Below, piece after piece: positions 16,381-26,465 of a DNA stretch of 64,000 bases; positions within the stretch are counted from its first letter, which is position 1; the number at the start of each line of letters is the position of its first letter. This DNA is from Erythrobacter tepidarius (GTDB taxonomy: Bacteria; Pseudomonadota; Alphaproteobacteria; Sphingomonadales; Sphingomonadaceae), in contig NZ_MUYJ01000001.1 in assembly GCF_002155695.1 (NCBI RefSeq), positions 1 through 64,000 of the forward strand. The letters run 5' to 3'. Position numbers and translations under genes: made by a program. The notes under the pieces are model-generated. The model was not told the origin of the DNA, searched no databases, and saw only the letters and a program-made list of their open reading frames with translations.

Positions 16381-16769
16381 CAGCCTTCAGCCAAAAACCT
16401 TTGTAAATCAGCGTTATGATGCGACCCATCCGGTGCGGACGGACAGCGGGACCGCGAAAGAAAGCACAGGCAGGGGCAATGATCATCTTGCGGCCTATGC
16501 CATGAAACCGGCCGGTAGGAAATTTCCCGCACCAGCCCGTGCGCACGACAAGTCCCGCCACCCCGGCGCCCGATGGCGGGGCCTATCCTGCCGGATCGGG
16601 ATCCGCAAATCCGATCGCCGGCGCGCTTGTGCAGCGCGGCGATGGCTCCTGCCGCAAGCGGCAAGACTGTGATAGACATGGCCCAGTCGCGCTGGCACAC
16701 CATGCCGGTGCGGCGGCGGGCTGGGGTGAGCGCTTCATCTTGCGCGACCGGGCGGACAGGGGGGGCACG
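16381..16769. other. Non-coding stretch between queE and the MscS gene
   Basis: Nearly 390 bases between the queE palindrome and the MscS start, holding no frame with convincing protein features on either strand. A small TGCCGC-aa-GCGGCA palindrome occurs at 16650-16663. A purine-rich GGACAGGGGGG ribosome-binding region precedes ATG 16770. Promoters for the two divergent genes must lie here, but I could not identify them. Confidence 0.4.
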
Positions 16770-17573
16770 ATGGCGATAGACTGGGCAACGATAACCACGC
16801 TGGTGACCGAGGCGGCGCTGCAGATCGCAGCGGGCTTTGCGCTCTACATGATCGGGCGCTGGCTGATCACTTTCGCGATCGGGATACTGGGCCGGGTGCT
16901 GACCGCGCGCAATTTCGATCCGACGCTGCAACGCTACATCGCCTCGATCCTCGCGGTGGTGCTCAACATCGTGCTGGTGGTGGCGATCCTCGGCTTCTTC
17001 GGGATCGAGACGACCAGCTTTGCCGCGCTGCTGGCCGGTGTCGGCCTCGCCGTGGGTGCGGCGTGGTCGGGCCTGCTCGGCAATTTCGCGGCCGGGGCCT
17101 TCCTCATCATTTTCCGCCCCTACAAGGTCGGCGATTACATCATCGGCGGCGGGGTTGAAGGCACGGTGAACGAAGTCGGCCTGTTCAACACCGTCATCAC
17201 CAGCCCCGACAACGTGCAGACCATCGTCGGCAACGCCAAGATTTCGGGCGATGTGGTGAAGAACTTCTCGGCCCATGCCTATCGCCGGGTCGATCGCACC
17301 GCGCAGCTCGCCTTCGGGGTCGATCCGCTCGATGCGATCGCGCGGCTGAAGCCGGCGCTGGCGGCGATCCCCAACGTGATGGCCGAGCCTGCGCCCGATG
17401 TCGAAATCCTCGACTTCAACGAGCGCGGGACGGTGCTGGCGGTGCGGCCCTACTGCCATACCGATCATTACTGGCAGGTCTATTTCGACACCAACAAGCT
17501 GATCGCCAAGACTTTCGGCGAGGCGGGCTATGCCCCGCCCTTTGTGGTCGAGCAGCAGAAGCAGGTGAAGTAA
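16770..17573 (+). CDS. Small-conductance mechanosensitive channel, MscS family
   Basis: A 267-aa minimal MscS-type channel that opens under membrane tension to release osmolytes. Three transmembrane helices are predicted. The pore-lining TM3 is rich in Gly/Ala (AALLAGVGLAVGAAWSGLLGNFAAGAFL, spanning about residues 83-110), the family hallmark. The beta domain follows (FRPYKVGDYIIGGGVEGTVNEVGLF), then the alpha-beta vestibule domain. Start at ATG 16770 gives the correct N-terminal helix and a strong upstream ribosome-binding site. It converges on valS with only 24 bases between stops. Confidence 0.92.
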   Translation: MAIDWATITTLVTEAALQIAAGFALYMIGRWLITFAIGILGRVLTARNFDPTLQRYIASILAVVLNIVLVVAILGFFGIETTSFAALLAGVGLAVGAAWSGLLGNFAAGAFLIIFRPYKVGDYIIGGGVEGTVNEVGLFNTVITSPDNVQTIVGNAKISGDVVKNFSAHAYRRVDRTAQLAFGVDPLDAIARLKPALAAIPNVMAEPAPDVEILDFNERGTVLAVRPYCHTDHYWQVYFDTNKLIAKTFGEAGYAPPFVVEQQKQVK

Positions 17574-17597
17574 GGCGCAGGCGGCGCGGCGGGGCGA

Positions 17598-20516
17598 CTA
17601 CCCCAGCCGCGCCAGTGCTGCCGTGAGGCGCGCGATCTCGCCGGTGTGGTGGGCAAGATCGGCGCGGGCCTTCTCGATCGCTTCGGGCCTGGCCTTTTCG
17701 ACAAAGGCGGGGTTGGCAAGGCGGGCTTCGAGGCTCTTGGCTTCCTTTTGCGAAGTCGCCAGCGCCTTTTCGAGCCGCGCCTTTTCCGCGGCGATGTCGA
17801 TGATTCCCTCGAGCGGGATCACGAACACGTCCTCGCCGGCGATCACCTGCATCGCCGGGCCGGCGGGGGCCTCGCCGATGGTCACCGGTGCAAGGCGGGC
17901 AAGACGCTCGATCGCGGCGCTGGAACGCGCGATGGTGCGCGCCGCCACGTCCGACGGGCGTGGCAGCCAGGCCGCCAGCTTGGCCCCTGGCGCGATGCCG
18001 AGTTCGGCCCTGGCCGAGCGGGTGTTGGTGGTGAGGTCGATCACCCAGTCGATCGCGTCGGTGGCTTCCTTGCTGACCTCGGCTTGCGGCCTGGGCCACT
18101 GGGCGACGATCAGATCGTATTCGCGCGCGCCCAGCTTGTGCCACAGCTCCTCGGTAATGAAGGGCATGAAGGGGTGGAGCATGACGAGGATCTGGTCGAG
18201 CGCCCAGCCGGCAACGCTACGGGTTTCTTGCGCCGGCGGGCTGTCGGCGTCTCCTGCGAAGACCGGCTTGATGAGTTCGAGATACCAGTCGCAGAACTTG
18301 CTCCAAGTGAACTGGTAGATCGCATTGGCCGCCGCATCGAAGCGCAGATCGGCCATCGCCTTCTCGATCTCGGTGACGCAGGCAGCGACCTCGCCGATGA
18401 TCCACTGGTTGGCGGCGAGGCGCGCAGGGGGAGCCTTGATCGTGTTCGAGGCACCGATCCCGTTCGACTGGCAGAAGCGCGCCGCGTTCCACAGCTTGGT
18501 GGCGAAGTTGCGATAGCCTTCGACCCGCTTTTCATCCATCTTGATGTCGCGGCCCTGGCTTTCCATCGCCGCCATGAAGAACCTGAGCGCGTCGGCCCCA
18601 TACCGGTCGATCAGGCCGAGCGGATCGACGACATTGCCCTTGGACTTCGACATCTTCGCGCCATCCGCCGCGCGCACGAGGCCGTGGAGATAGAGCTTGT
18701 CCCAGGGCTTCTGGCCCAGATGATAGAACCCCATCATCATCATCCGCGCATCCCAGAAGAACAGGATGTCGAAGCCGGAGATGAGGAGCGAGTTGGGGAA
18801 GTGTTTTTGCAGGAGGGGCGCGTCGTCGTCCGGCCAGCCGAGCGTGGCGAAGGGCCACAAGGCGGAGGAGAACCACGTGTCGAGCACGTCTTGGGCGCGC
18901 CAAAGAGGAATATGTCGCTTCAGATCGAGTTCGCCGTCTAATTGGGCAGCGAACATTTCGTCACGGCTATCAAATAAAATGACTTCGCGATCACCGAGAT
19001 AGTCGCGGTATGCGTCCTGCGCTTTTTGAATCGCTTCTTCCTCTGTCTCACAGACAAAAGTTGTCTCGCGATCCGCGAGTGCCTCGGATTGCAAGCCACC
19101 GCTTTCAGGCATTCCGAAGGTTGGAACCCAACCGCCGGACGGGTCGCGATAGAGGGCCGGCCCAAACCACGCCGGAATCCGGTGCCCCCACCACAGCTGG
19201 CGGCTGACGCACCATGGCTGGATGTTCTCCATCCAGTTGAAGAAGGTTTTTTCCCAGGTCTTGGGGATGATCTGGATGTCGCCGGAACGCACGGCTGCGA
19301 TCGGCTTCTTGGCCAGTTCCGCCGCGTTCACATACCACTGGTCGGTCAGCCAAGGCTCGATCACCACGCCGCCGCGGTCGCCGAAGGGGGTGGCGATCTG
19401 GCGCGGTTCGGCGTCGTGCTCGACTTCGTTGCCGTCCTTGTCCCTGGTCACGTGCGGGATGAGGAGGCCAAGCTCCTTCATCCGCTTGACCACCAGCTCG
19501 CGCGCACCGTCCACCCCGTCGCGGCGGAAGCGATGCAGGCCGAGGAATTCCTCCGGCACCAGCCCGTCCGCCGTCTGGCACACATTGGCTTCGGCATCGA
19601 ACATGTTGAGCATGTCCGCAGGCGCGATTCCCGCCCGCTTGCCGACTTCGAAGTCGTTGAAATCGTGCCCCGGCGTGATCTTGACACAGCCGCTCCCAAG
19701 CTCGGGATCGGCGTGCGCGTCGGCGATCACCGGGATGCGGCGGCCGGTGATAGGCAGGATGACGTGCTTGCCGATGACGCTCTGGTAGCGCTCGTCCGCC
19801 GGGTTCACCGCCACCGCCATGTCGGCCAGCATCGTCTCGGGGCGGGTGGTGGCGACCTCCAGATAGTCGCGGCCATCGGGCAGCCTCGCCCCGTCCGCGA
19901 GCGGATATTTGAAGTGCCAGAAGCTGCCCGCGATGGTGTGGGTTTCGACTTCGAGGTCGGAAATCGCGGTCTTGAGCTTCGGGTCCCAGTTCACCAGCCG
20001 CTTGTCGCGGTAGATGAGGCCGTCGTTGTAAAGATCGACGAAGGTCTTGATCACCGCCTTGGTGAAGTGCTCGTCCATGGTGAACTGCTCTCTGGACCAG
20101 TCCATCGAACAGCCCAGCCGCCGCAGCTGGCGGGTGATGGTGCCGCCGCTTTCTTCCTTCCACTCCCACACCTTGGCGATGAAGTCTTCGCGGCTGTAGT
20201 TGGTGCGCTTGTCCTGGCGCGCTTCCAGCTGGCGTTCGACCACCATCTGGGTGGCGATCCCGGCGTGGTCGGTGCCCACCACCCAGAGCGCGTCCTTGCC
20301 GCGCAGGCGTTCATAGCGGATCACCACATCCTGCAAGGTGTTGTCGAGCGCGTGGCCGATGTGGAGGCTGCCCGTGACATTGGGCGGCGGGTTGACGATG
20401 GTGAAGGCCTCCGCCTCGGGACGCTCGGGCCGGAACAGGCCGTTCGCTTCCCAATGCTGATACCAGCGAGCCTCGATTTCGGCAGGGTCGAAAGTGGTGG
20501 GCAAAGTGTCGCTCAT
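17598..20516 (-). CDS. valS: Valine--tRNA ligase
   Basis: Class I aminoacyl-tRNA synthetase charging tRNA-Val. The 972-aa product has the nucleotide-binding motifs HIGH (52-55, in [11 protein letters not shown]) and KMSKS ([10 protein letters not shown], near residue 620), the editing CP1 insertion between them, and a C-terminal coiled coil. ATG 20516 ([11 protein letters not shown]) matches the family N-terminus; upstream in-frame codons are not conserved-looking. Positions about 18905-19160 (residues about 452-537) are near 50% GC with atypical codons, unlike the rest. That block lies just before the [11 protein letters not shown] segment and reads as a lineage-specific or recombined insert. 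The frame is intact. Confidence 0.96.
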   Translation of the reverse strand: MSDTLPTTFDPAEIEARWYQHWEANGLFRPERPEAEAFTIVNPPPNVTGSLHIGHALDNTLQDVVIRYERLRGKDALWVVGTDHAGIATQMVVERQLEARQDKRTNYSREDFIAKVWEWKEESGGTITRQLRRLGCSMDWSREQFTMDEHFTKAVIKTFVDLYNDGLIYRDKRLVNWDPKLKTAISDLEVETHTIAGSFWHFKYPLADGARLPDGRDYLEVATTRPETMLADMAVAVNPADERYQSVIGKHVILPITGRRIPVIADAHADPELGSGCVKITPGHDFNDFEVGKRAGIAPADMLNMFDAEANVCQTADGLVPEEFLGLHRFRRDGVDGARELVVKRMKELGLLIPHVTRDKDGNEVEHDAEPRQIATPFGDRGGVVIEPWLTDQWYVNAAELAKKPIAAVRSGDIQIIPKTWEKTFFNWMENIQPWCVSRQLWWGHRIPAWFGPALYRDPSGGWVPTFGMPESGGLQSEALADRETTFVCETEEEAIQKAQDAYRDYLGDREVILFDSRDEMFAAQLDGELDLKRHIPLWRAQDVLDTWFSSALWPFATLGWPDDDAPLLQKHFPNSLLISGFDILFFWDARMMMMGFYHLGQKPWDKLYLHGLVRAADGAKMSKSKGNVVDPLGLIDRYGADALRFFMAAMESQGRDIKMDEKRVEGYRNFATKLWNAARFCQSNGIGASNTIKAPPARLAANQWIIGEVAACVTEIEKAMADLRFDAAANAIYQFTWSKFCDWYLELIKPVFAGDADSPPAQETRSVAGWALDQILVMLHPFMPFITEELWHKLGAREYDLIVAQWPRPQAEVSKEATDAIDWVIDLTTNTRSARAELGIAPGAKLAAWLPRPSDVAARTIARSSAAIERLARLAPVTIGEAPAGPAMQVIAGEDVFVIPLEGIIDIAAEKARLEKALATSQKEAKSLEARLANPAFVEKARPEAIEKARADLAHHTGEIARLTAALARLG

Positions 20517-20624
20517 AATGCCGCGCGCCATGCCAGAGGCCATGCTGCGGTGCAATGACCGACACACAGCCGGGGCGGGGAGAGCCTTGTCGGGAGAGGA
20601 AAATCCCCCCATAGCTGCAAGGCG

Positions 20625-21737
20625 ATGGAGGAAGCCGCGCAATATTCGCTGGTGGAGGACGGCGCGGGCGGGACCCGACTGGTGCTATCGGGCCAGCTCG
20701 TGTTGGCGGTGATCGGCCCGTTCGAGCGCGCGCTGGGCGCCATTCCCGGCCCGCTGGCCGTGATCGATCTCGCCGCGGTCGAGGACATCGATACGGTCGG
20801 CGCATGGATGGTCTGCCGCATCGCGCGCCAGCACCAGTGCGACATCACCGGCGCGAAGCCGGCAGCCGAGCGGCTGCTGGCCGCGGTGCGGGGGTTTGAT
20901 CCGAGCAGCGACATCGGCCCCGAAATCCGTCCCGTGTGGGAACGCGTGCCGGTGGCGGTGGGCAAACAGGTGTTCGCCGCGCGCTCGGGCATCGCCGGCG
21001 TGGTCGGCTTCTTCGGGCAAATCCTGCTCGGGGCCGCCAGCCTCTTGCGCCATCCCTTGCGATTTCCGCTCAAGGCGCTGGTGCACCAGATGGAGCTGGT
21101 TGGCGTCTCCGCCCTGCCGATCATCGGGCTGATGAGCTTTTTGATCGGCATCGTCATCGCCCAGCAAGGCTCGGTGCAGCTCGAACAGTTCGGGGCCGAG
21201 GCGCTGACGGTCAACCTCGTCGGCCGCATCACGCTGCGCGAACTGGGTGTGCTGATGACCGCGATCATGGTTGCCGGCCGATCGGGCAGCGCCTTTGCCG
21301 CGCAACTGGGCACGATGAAGCTGACCGAGGAGATCGACGCGATGCGCACCATCGGCATCTCGCCGATCGAGGTGCTGGTGATCCCGCGCATCCTCGCGGC
21401 GACCTTCATGATGGTGCTGCTCGGCTTCTATTCTTCGGTGGTGGCGATGGTCGGCGGGGCGGTGGTGGGCGACGTGGCGCTGGGCATCCCCTTCTGGACC
21501 TTCCTCGCGCGCATTCAGGAAGTGGTGCCGACCTATGATCTATGGGTCGGCCTGATCAAGGCGCCGGTGTTCGGCCTGATCGTCGCGCTGGCGGGCTGCT
21601 ATAACGGATTGCAGGTGCGCGGAAACTCCGAGGAGGTGGGCCGCCGCACCACGATGGCGGTGGTCTCGGCGATCTTCGCGGTGATCGTGCTCGATGCCTT
21701 CTTCGCGGTGTTCTTCACCGAAATCGGGTGGGCGTGA
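20625..21737 (+). CDS. mlaE: Mla-type ABC transporter permease with STAS-like domain
   Basis: Inner-membrane permease of the MlaFED phospholipid transporter that maintains outer-membrane lipid asymmetry. The 370-aa protein has an N-terminal STAS-like segment (about 1-95), present in many alphaproteobacterial MlaE proteins and taking the place of separate MlaB. The DUF140 permease domain follows with five membrane helices and the conserved [24 protein letters not shown] block and [13 protein letters not shown] coupling motif. It heads a four-gene operon with the ATPase, MCE protein and lipoprotein, divergent from valS. Confidence 0.93.
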   Translation: MEEAAQYSLVEDGAGGTRLVLSGQLVLAVIGPFERALGAIPGPLAVIDLAAVEDIDTVGAWMVCRIARQHQCDITGAKPAAERLLAAVRGFDPSSDIGPEIRPVWERVPVAVGKQVFAARSGIAGVVGFFGQILLGAASLLRHPLRFPLKALVHQMELVGVSALPIIGLMSFLIGIVIAQQGSVQLEQFGAEALTVNLVGRITLRELGVLMTAIMVAGRSGSAFAAQLGTMKLTEEIDAMRTIGISPIEVLVIPRILAATFMMVLLGFYSSVVAMVGGAVVGDVALGIPFWTFLARIQEVVPTYDLWVGLIKAPVFGLIVALAGCYNGLQVRGNSEEVGRRTTMAVVSAIFAVIVLDAFFAVFFTEIGWA

Positions 21738-21741
21738 GGCG

Positions 21742-22548
21742 ATGACAGGGCATATCCATTCCCCCGACGAACCGCCCGTGATCGTGATCGAGGGGCTAGC
21801 CAACCGCTTCGGCAGTTTCGTGGTGCACGAGGATCTCGATCTGACCGTGCGCCGCGGCGAAATCCTCGGGGTGGTGGGCGGCTCGGGCAGCGGCAAATCG
21901 GTGCTGATGCGCTCGATCATTGGCCTCCAGCGCCCGGCCGCAGGGCGGATCGATGTGCTTGGCCGCACCATAACCGGGGTCGATCTCGACAGCGGGATCG
22001 GCGTGCGGCGGCGCTGGGGCGTGCTGTTCCAGGGCGGGGCGCTGTTCTCGACCCTGACGGTGGGCGAGAATGTCGAGGTGGCGCTGCGCAAGTACTACCC
22101 CGATCTCAGCCCCGAACTGCGGGCCGAGATCGCGCGCTACAAGGTGCTGCTCACCGGCCTGCCCGAAAGCGCGGTGGCGAAATATCCGTCCGAGCTGTCA
22201 GGCGGGATGAAGAAGCGCGCGGGGCTGGCGCGGGCGCTGGCGCTCGATCCGGAGCTGCTGTTCCTCGACGAGCCGACTGCGGGCCTTGATCCGATCGGCG
22301 CGGCCAATTTCGACCGGCTGACCCGCGATCTCAAGGAGACGCTCGGCCTCACCGTGTTCCTCATCACCCATGATCTCGATACGCTCTATGAGATCTGCGA
22401 CCGCGTCGCAGTGATCGCGGAAAAGCGCATCATCGCGGTCGGCACGATCCCCGAACTGATCGCCACCGGGCACCCGTGGATCGAGGAATATTTCAACGGC
22501 CCGCGTGGCCGCGCGGCGCACGCCGCGCACATGCGGGGCGAGAAATGA
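21742..22548 (+). CDS. mlaF: Mla-type ABC transporter ATP-binding protein
   Basis: ATPase subunit powering the MlaFED-type lipid transporter. The 268-aa protein has Walker A GGSGSGKS at about 46-53, a Q-loop in LFQGGALFS, the signature YPSELSGGMKKRAGLARAL, Walker B LLFLDEPTAGLD and the switch histidine in FLITHDLD. This is a complete active set, in contrast to the degenerate ABC protein at 37422-39170. ATG 21742 is 4 bases after the permease stop. The C-terminus carries the MlaF-type extension (GPRGRAAHAAHMRG). Confidence 0.94.
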   Translation: MTGHIHSPDEPPVIVIEGLANRFGSFVVHEDLDLTVRRGEILGVVGGSGSGKSVLMRSIIGLQRPAAGRIDVLGRTITGVDLDSGIGVRRRWGVLFQGGALFSTLTVGENVEVALRKYYPDLSPELRAEIARYKVLLTGLPESAVAKYPSELSGGMKKRAGLARALALDPELLFLDEPTAGLDPIGAANFDRLTRDLKETLGLTVFLITHDLDTLYEICDRVAVIAEKRIIAVGTIPELIATGHPWIEEYFNGPRGRAAHAAHMRGEK

Positions 22549-22599
22549 GCCAGAGAATGTTGGACATTGCCGCCCGCCGGGCTGCATAGGGACAGACGC

Positions 22600-23547
22600 A
22601 TGGAAACAAGAGCGAACCATCTCTGGGTCGGTGCGGTGACGCTGGTGCTGCTGGCGGCGCTGGCGGCCTTTATCGTCTGGATCGCGCGGCTGGGGCAGGG
22701 CGAGCAGAACGAGTATGATATTTTCTATGCCCGGTCGGTTTCGGGCCTCGCCAATGGCAGCCAGGTGAGTTTTGCCGGGGTGCCGGTGGGGCAGGTAAGC
22801 GAGATCGCGCTGGCCAAGGGCAATCCCGAATTCGTGCGCGTGCGGATCAAGGTGAATGACGACGTGCCAATCCTGGTCGGCACCGAAGCCACGATCGAGG
22901 CGAGCTTTACCGGGGTTTCGGCGATCCTGCTCAACGGCGCGCGCAAGGGTGCGCCTCCGATCACCTGCGAGACCACCGCCTGCCCCGAAGGCCGCCCGGT
23001 CATCCCGCCGGGGCGCGGCGGCTTTGGCGAGATCGTCGCCAACGCGCCGCTGCTGCTCGAACGGCTGGCGACGCTGACCGAACATCTGAACACCATCCTC
23101 GGGCCGGAGAATCAGGCGGAAATCTCCGGCATTCTCAAGAACACCAACCGCCTGACCGGCGGCCTGGCCGATGCGACTCCGGCGCTGACCGCCAATCTCG
23201 AGCAATTCCAGACCACGCTCGACGAATTCAACCAGACGCTCGATGCCTACGAGAAGCTGGCGCAGACCACCGAGGGGCTGGTGACGCAGGATGGCAAGCC
23301 GCTCGTCGCCGAACTGCGCGCGACGCTGCGCTCGGCCAATGCGGCGGCGGCCTCGCTGGCGGCGACGCTGGAGGACACCCGTCCCGCGGCCCGGCAGCTG
23401 CGCGAAAGCACGTTGCCCAATGCCGAGGCGACCTTGCAGGATCTGCGCGCTACCAGCCGGAGCTTGCGGTCGCTCACCGAAAAGCTCGAAAGCGAAGGCG
23501 CGGGCGCGCTGGTGGGCGGCAAATCGCTGCCGGATTACAAGCCGTGA
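22600..23547 (+). CDS. mlaD: MCE-family substrate-binding protein (MlaD-like)
   Basis: Periplasmic MCE-domain protein anchored by one N-terminal helix (residues about 7-30). The MCE domain (about 38-115) includes the typical GLANGSQVSFAGVPVGQVSEI start. A long helical region rich in Leu/Ala/Thr heptads (about 145-310) follows; in related MCE proteins this forms a coiled-coil tube or needle. At 315 aa it is longer than E. coli MlaD (about 183 aa), closer to the extended alphaproteobacterial form. It binds and passes phospholipid between the permease and periplasmic partners. Start ATG 22600 gives a clean anchor. Confidence 0.9.
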   Translation: METRANHLWVGAVTLVLLAALAAFIVWIARLGQGEQNEYDIFYARSVSGLANGSQVSFAGVPVGQVSEIALAKGNPEFVRVRIKVNDDVPILVGTEATIEASFTGVSAILLNGARKGAPPITCETTACPEGRPVIPPGRGGFGEIVANAPLLLERLATLTEHLNTILGPENQAEISGILKNTNRLTGGLADATPALTANLEQFQTTLDEFNQTLDAYEKLAQTTEGLVTQDGKPLVAELRATLRSANAAAASLAATLEDTRPAARQLRESTLPNAEATLQDLRATSRSLRSLTEKLESEGAGALVGGKSLPDYKP

Positions 23548-23558
23548 AGGATAGGGCC

Positions 23559-24164
23559 ATGATTGCCAAACCCGTCCCGCGTTCTGCCCTGCCGGCGCTC
23601 ATGGCGCTGGCGCTGGCGGGCTGCATCAGCCTTGGCGGTCCGCCGCCCGAAAGCCTGCTGACCTTGAGCCCCATCGCGCACGCGCCCGCCGGCAGCGGCG
23701 CCACCGCCGCGCCCGACCGCAAGGTGATCGCGGTGCTCGCGCTCGACACGCCCGCCAAGCTCGATGTGCTGCGCGTGCCGGTGCAAGTGACCGACACCGA
23801 ACTGGCCTATCTCAAGCAAGCCTTCTGGGTGGAAAAGCCTGCGCGCCTGTTCCGCCAGTTGCTGGGCGAGACGCTGCGCGCCAAGAGCGGCGGGGCGGCG
23901 CTGGTGCTCGACGGGGACGAGACGGTCGCGCTTGCCACCACGACGCTGCGCGGCACGCTGATCGACATGGGCTATGATGCCCCCTCCCGGTCGGTGGTGG
24001 TGCGCTATGACGCGATCCGGGTCGACAGCCAGGGCAATGCCACCACCCGCCGCTTCGAGGCACGCGAGAGCGGCGTTCCCGCGCAGGCCCGCAGCGTCGG
24101 CGCGGCGCTCAACCGCGTGGCGAACACGGTGGCGGGCGAAGCGGCGGAGTGGGCCGTCAATTGA
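23559..24164 (+). CDS. ABC-type transport auxiliary lipoprotein (PqiC/DUF330-like)
   Basis: Predicted outer-membrane lipoprotein of the ABC-transport auxiliary family (pfam03886-like). The signal peptide ends in the lipobox LALAGC. The remainder forms the alternating strand-helix pattern of the PqiC type (RKVIAVLALDTPAKLDVLRVPVQV and later AFWVEKPARLFRQLLGETL). It ends the operon and would dock the MCE tube at the outer membrane. GTG 23544, overlapping the previous stop, is an alternative start; ATG 23559 has an AGGATAGGG site and a shorter signal. MlaA and MlaC homologues are not adjacent. Confidence 0.85.
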   Translation: MIAKPVPRSALPALMALALAGCISLGGPPPESLLTLSPIAHAPAGSGATAAPDRKVIAVLALDTPAKLDVLRVPVQVTDTELAYLKQAFWVEKPARLFRQLLGETLRAKSGGAALVLDGDETVALATTTLRGTLIDMGYDAPSRSVVVRYDAIRVDSQGNATTRRFEARESGVPAQARSVGAALNRVANTVAGEAAEWAVN

Positions 24165-24181
24165 GCGCTTGATAGCGTTGC

Positions 24182-24264
24182 AGATCTCCCGCCCGGCAGC
24201 ATTCCCGGCCAGCAAGCATCGCCCTATCGCGTGGTGGCCGGGTGGGGAGGCGGGCGGGAGGTCT
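24182..24264. terminator. Long nested inverted repeat between convergent operons
   Basis: Outer arms AGATCTCCCGCCCG (24182-24195) and its 13/14 complement (24251-24264) enclose a second pair, CCCGGCCA (24204-24211) and TGGCCGGG (24235-24242). The structure fills the gap between the Mla operon and atp12, which converge, and reads the same from both sides. It probably ends transcription in both directions, though T tracts are poor. Confidence 0.5.
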
Positions 24265-24269
24265 GACCC

Positions 24270-24974
24270 TCAGGAACGCGCCAGCCGGGCAAAGGCGCAG
24301 GCGCGCAGGAAGTCGGCCTCGCGCCGTGCGCGGCGTTGCTCTGCTTCCGCATCGCGGCCCCAGAGTTCGGCCTGCCATTCCTCTTCGAGACACGCCGCGC
24401 GCCACAGCGCCAGCGGCTCCTGCTCGTGGACGGCATCGAGCGCGGCGAGCGCGGTGACGAGCGAGGTGGCGAGCTTGGTCATCGCCTCCACCCCTGCCAG
24501 CGCGAAGGGATCGAGCGCGCAGAGCCTGGCTTCAAGCTTGGCCAGCGACTCGGCCGGCTGAGGGCGATGGACGATGCCGCTGACCCGCACCAGCTGGATG
24601 CCGAGCGCGGCCTCGAAGCGGGCGAGCAGCGGCTCCCACACCTCTTGCTGGCGTGCGTGGAGCGGCTCATCGGGATCGGCGCGGTAGCACAGCGTGTCGG
24701 TCTCGGCATAGGCGAGAAGGCCGCGCACCACGCCTGCGCGCTCGGCCACGACGATGTCGATCGCGTAATCGGCCATGTCGCGCAGCGGCAGGCTGGCAGG
24801 GTCTATCTTTTCGCCCTGATCTCGCCACTCCGCCGCGAGCGCCTCGGCGAGCGCGCGCGTCGGCACCACCTGGGCTGCCCCGGCGACGGTCTTTACCCCG
24901 CGGCCGTCGAGCAGCACCTGAAACCCACCGGGCTGCTGCCCGAGCGACACGTCCTTGTAGAAGCGGCGGATCAT
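24270..24974 (-). CDS. ATP12-family F1-ATPase assembly chaperone
   Basis: A 234-aa ATP12 protein, a chaperone that binds the F1 alpha subunit before hexamer assembly; the family is typical of alphaproteobacteria and mitochondria. It begins MIRRFYKDVSL and shows the conserved QVLLDGRGVKTVAG, LAEALAAEW and DTLCYRA blocks. It is last in a six-gene minus-strand operon, overlapping the upstream 79-aa membrane protein by ATGA. The frame extends upstream, but ATG 24974 matches the family start. Confidence 0.92.
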   Translation of the reverse strand: MIRRFYKDVSLGQQPGGFQVLLDGRGVKTVAGAAQVVPTRALAEALAAEWRDQGEKIDPASLPLRDMADYAIDIVVAERAGVVRGLLAYAETDTLCYRADPDEPLHARQQEVWEPLLARFEAALGIQLVRVSGIVHRPQPAESLAKLEARLCALDPFALAGVEAMTKLATSLVTALAALDAVHEQEPLALWRAACLEEEWQAELWGRDAEAEQRRARREADFLRACAFARLARS

Positions 24975-25210
24975 CGGCGCTGCCTGCCTCCGGCAGTCCA
25001 GCGGCGGGCGATGAAGCGGGGCAGGAAGAAGAATTCGAGGATCCCCGCAACCGCGAGCAGCGCGCCCACCGCCCAGGGCAGCGCGATCAGCCCGCGCACG
25101 ATGGCAAATCCGACCATCACCAGCGCGATCCCGCTGAAGCGCAGCGCGGTCAGGACAAGCAGCCGTTGACGGGCCTGGGCATCGGCGGTCGCGCGCTGCG
25201 AAGGGTTCAT
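24971..25210 (-). CDS. Small two-helix membrane protein of unknown function
   Basis: A 79-aa protein with two hydrophobic helices (about 22-40 and 44-64) and positively charged ends (QRLLVLT..., RFIARRWTAGGRQRR). No family is recognised. It overlaps the HAD hydrolase stop and the atp12 start by four bases each, so it is translated as part of the operon. Sphingomonads commonly carry a short membrane protein at this place, as I recall, but its role is unknown. Confidence 0.75.
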   Translation of the reverse strand: MNPSQRATADAQARQRLLVLTALRFSGIALVMVGFAIVRGLIALPWAVGALLAVAGILEFFFLPRFIARRWTAGGRQRR

Positions 25211-25869
25211 GCGAGTGTCTCCTCAAGCGCCTGCGATAGGGCGGTGACGGTTTCCGCAACGCGCAGCGCGCCGCTCGCCATGAGTTCTGCCGGGGCGTGA
25301 TAGCCCCATGCGACGCCAAGCCCGCGCACCCCGGCGTTGCGGGCCATCAGCATGTCGAAACTGGTGTCGCCGATCATCACCGCCTGATGCGGCGCCGCGC
25401 CCGCTTCGAACAGCGCCGCTTCGAGCATTGCCGGGTGGGGTTTGGACGGGTGGCGATCGGCGGTCTGGAGCGAGACGAACAAATCGGCGATGCCGTGCGC
25501 CGCGAGGCAGGCGGCCAGCCCGCGATCCGACTTGCCGGTGGCGACCGCGAGACTCCAGCCCGCATCGTGCAGGGCGGCGAGCAGTTCGGCGATGCCGTCA
25601 TAGAGCGGCTCGTCGACCAGGCCCTCCTCACGCCGTGCGCGGAAGCTCGATTTGTAGAATTCGGTGACGGCGCGATTCTGTTCCTCGCCGAGATCGGGCG
25701 CGAGGTGGCGGATCGCGACCGGCAGGCTGAGGCCGACCATCCGCCGCACCATCTGCGGATCGGGTGCCGCAAGGCCAGCGCGGGTGAAGGCGCGCTCCAT
25801 CGCCCAGCACACGGCCGCTTGCCCGTCGACCAGCGTCCCGTCGCAATCGAACACGGCAAGACGGGTCAC
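25207..25869 (-). CDS. HAD-superfamily hydrolase (phosphoglycolate-phosphatase-like)
   Basis: A 220-aa HAD-IA hydrolase. Motif I is VFDCDGTLVDG (nucleophile Asp8 region), motif II is VATGKSDRGL, motif III is the Lys in HPSKPHPAM and motif IV is MIGDTSFDMLMA. The helical cap lies between motifs I and II, as in Gph and pyrophosphatase PpaX-like enzymes. The substrate is probably a small phosphomonoester such as phosphoglycolate. The GTG start at 25869 overlaps the stop of the PaiB-like gene (GTGA). Confidence 0.88.
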   Translation of the reverse strand: MTRLAVFDCDGTLVDGQAAVCWAMERAFTRAGLAAPDPQMVRRMVGLSLPVAIRHLAPDLGEEQNRAVTEFYKSSFRARREEGLVDEPLYDGIAELLAALHDAGWSLAVATGKSDRGLAACLAAHGIADLFVSLQTADRHPSKPHPAMLEAALFEAGAAPHQAVMIGDTSFDMLMARNAGVRGLGVAWGYHAPAELMASGALRVAETVTALSQALEETLA

Positions 25870-26465
25870 GCGCAAAGGCTCCGGATCAGGTGGGCGAGCG
25901 CGGCGTGGCCCGCCTGCTCCAGCCCCTCGGCGATCATGACGCGATCTTCGGGCGTCCGCTTCTGCGAAAGCTTGAGGGTGGGACGCCAGGCCTGCACCTC
26001 GAGCTCGAAGCCGGCGATGCCGCGGAACAGGCCGGACCATGTCTTTTCGGAGGTTTCCTCGGCCACCCACGGCTCTCCGCCAAGCCGCGCTTCGTGCTTG
26101 AGGATCGCGGCGTGAAGGAAGGCTTCCAGCCCCTCATCCGCCATGCGGCGCACCCGGCCCTCGAGCTCCAGCGCGACGTAGTCCCACGTCGGCACGGTGT
26201 CGCGATTGGCATACCAGCGCGGGCTAATATAGGCGTCCGGGCCATTGATCACGACCAGTGCGGTCGCCCCGTCGAGATGCCGCGACAGGGCATTGCCGCG
26301 CGCGAGGTGGAACTGCACGGCACCATCGCCGGTCGACAGCAGCGGGGTGTGCGCCACCCGCGGCCCGTCGGGCGTGGCAGCGAAGACCATGCCAAAGCCG
26401 ATTGCGTCGATCAGCGATTCCATCAGTGCACGGTCGTCGGTGCGGAAGAGCGGATTGGGATGCAT
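25866..26465 (-). CDS. PaiB-family FMN-binding protein
   Basis: A 199-aa protein of the PaiB group (FMN-binding split barrel, related to pyridoxamine oxidase folds). Characteristic blocks are HPNPLFRTDD, HLARGNAL, PDAYISPRWY and VPTWDYVALELEGRVR. In Bacillus, PaiB is named as a negative regulator of sporulation and protease genes; in proteobacteria it is more likely a flavin or haem-related enzyme of unknown substrate. Its ATG overlaps the rluC-like stop by one base (TGATG). Confidence 0.87.
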   Translation of the reverse strand: MHPNPLFRTDDRALMESLIDAIGFGMVFAATPDGPRVAHTPLLSTGDGAVQFHLARGNALSRHLDGATALVVINGPDAYISPRWYANRDTVPTWDYVALELEGRVRRMADEGLEAFLHAAILKHEARLGGEPWVAEETSEKTWSGLFRGIAGFELEVQAWRPTLKLSQKRTPEDRVMIAEGLEQAGHAALAHLIRSLCA

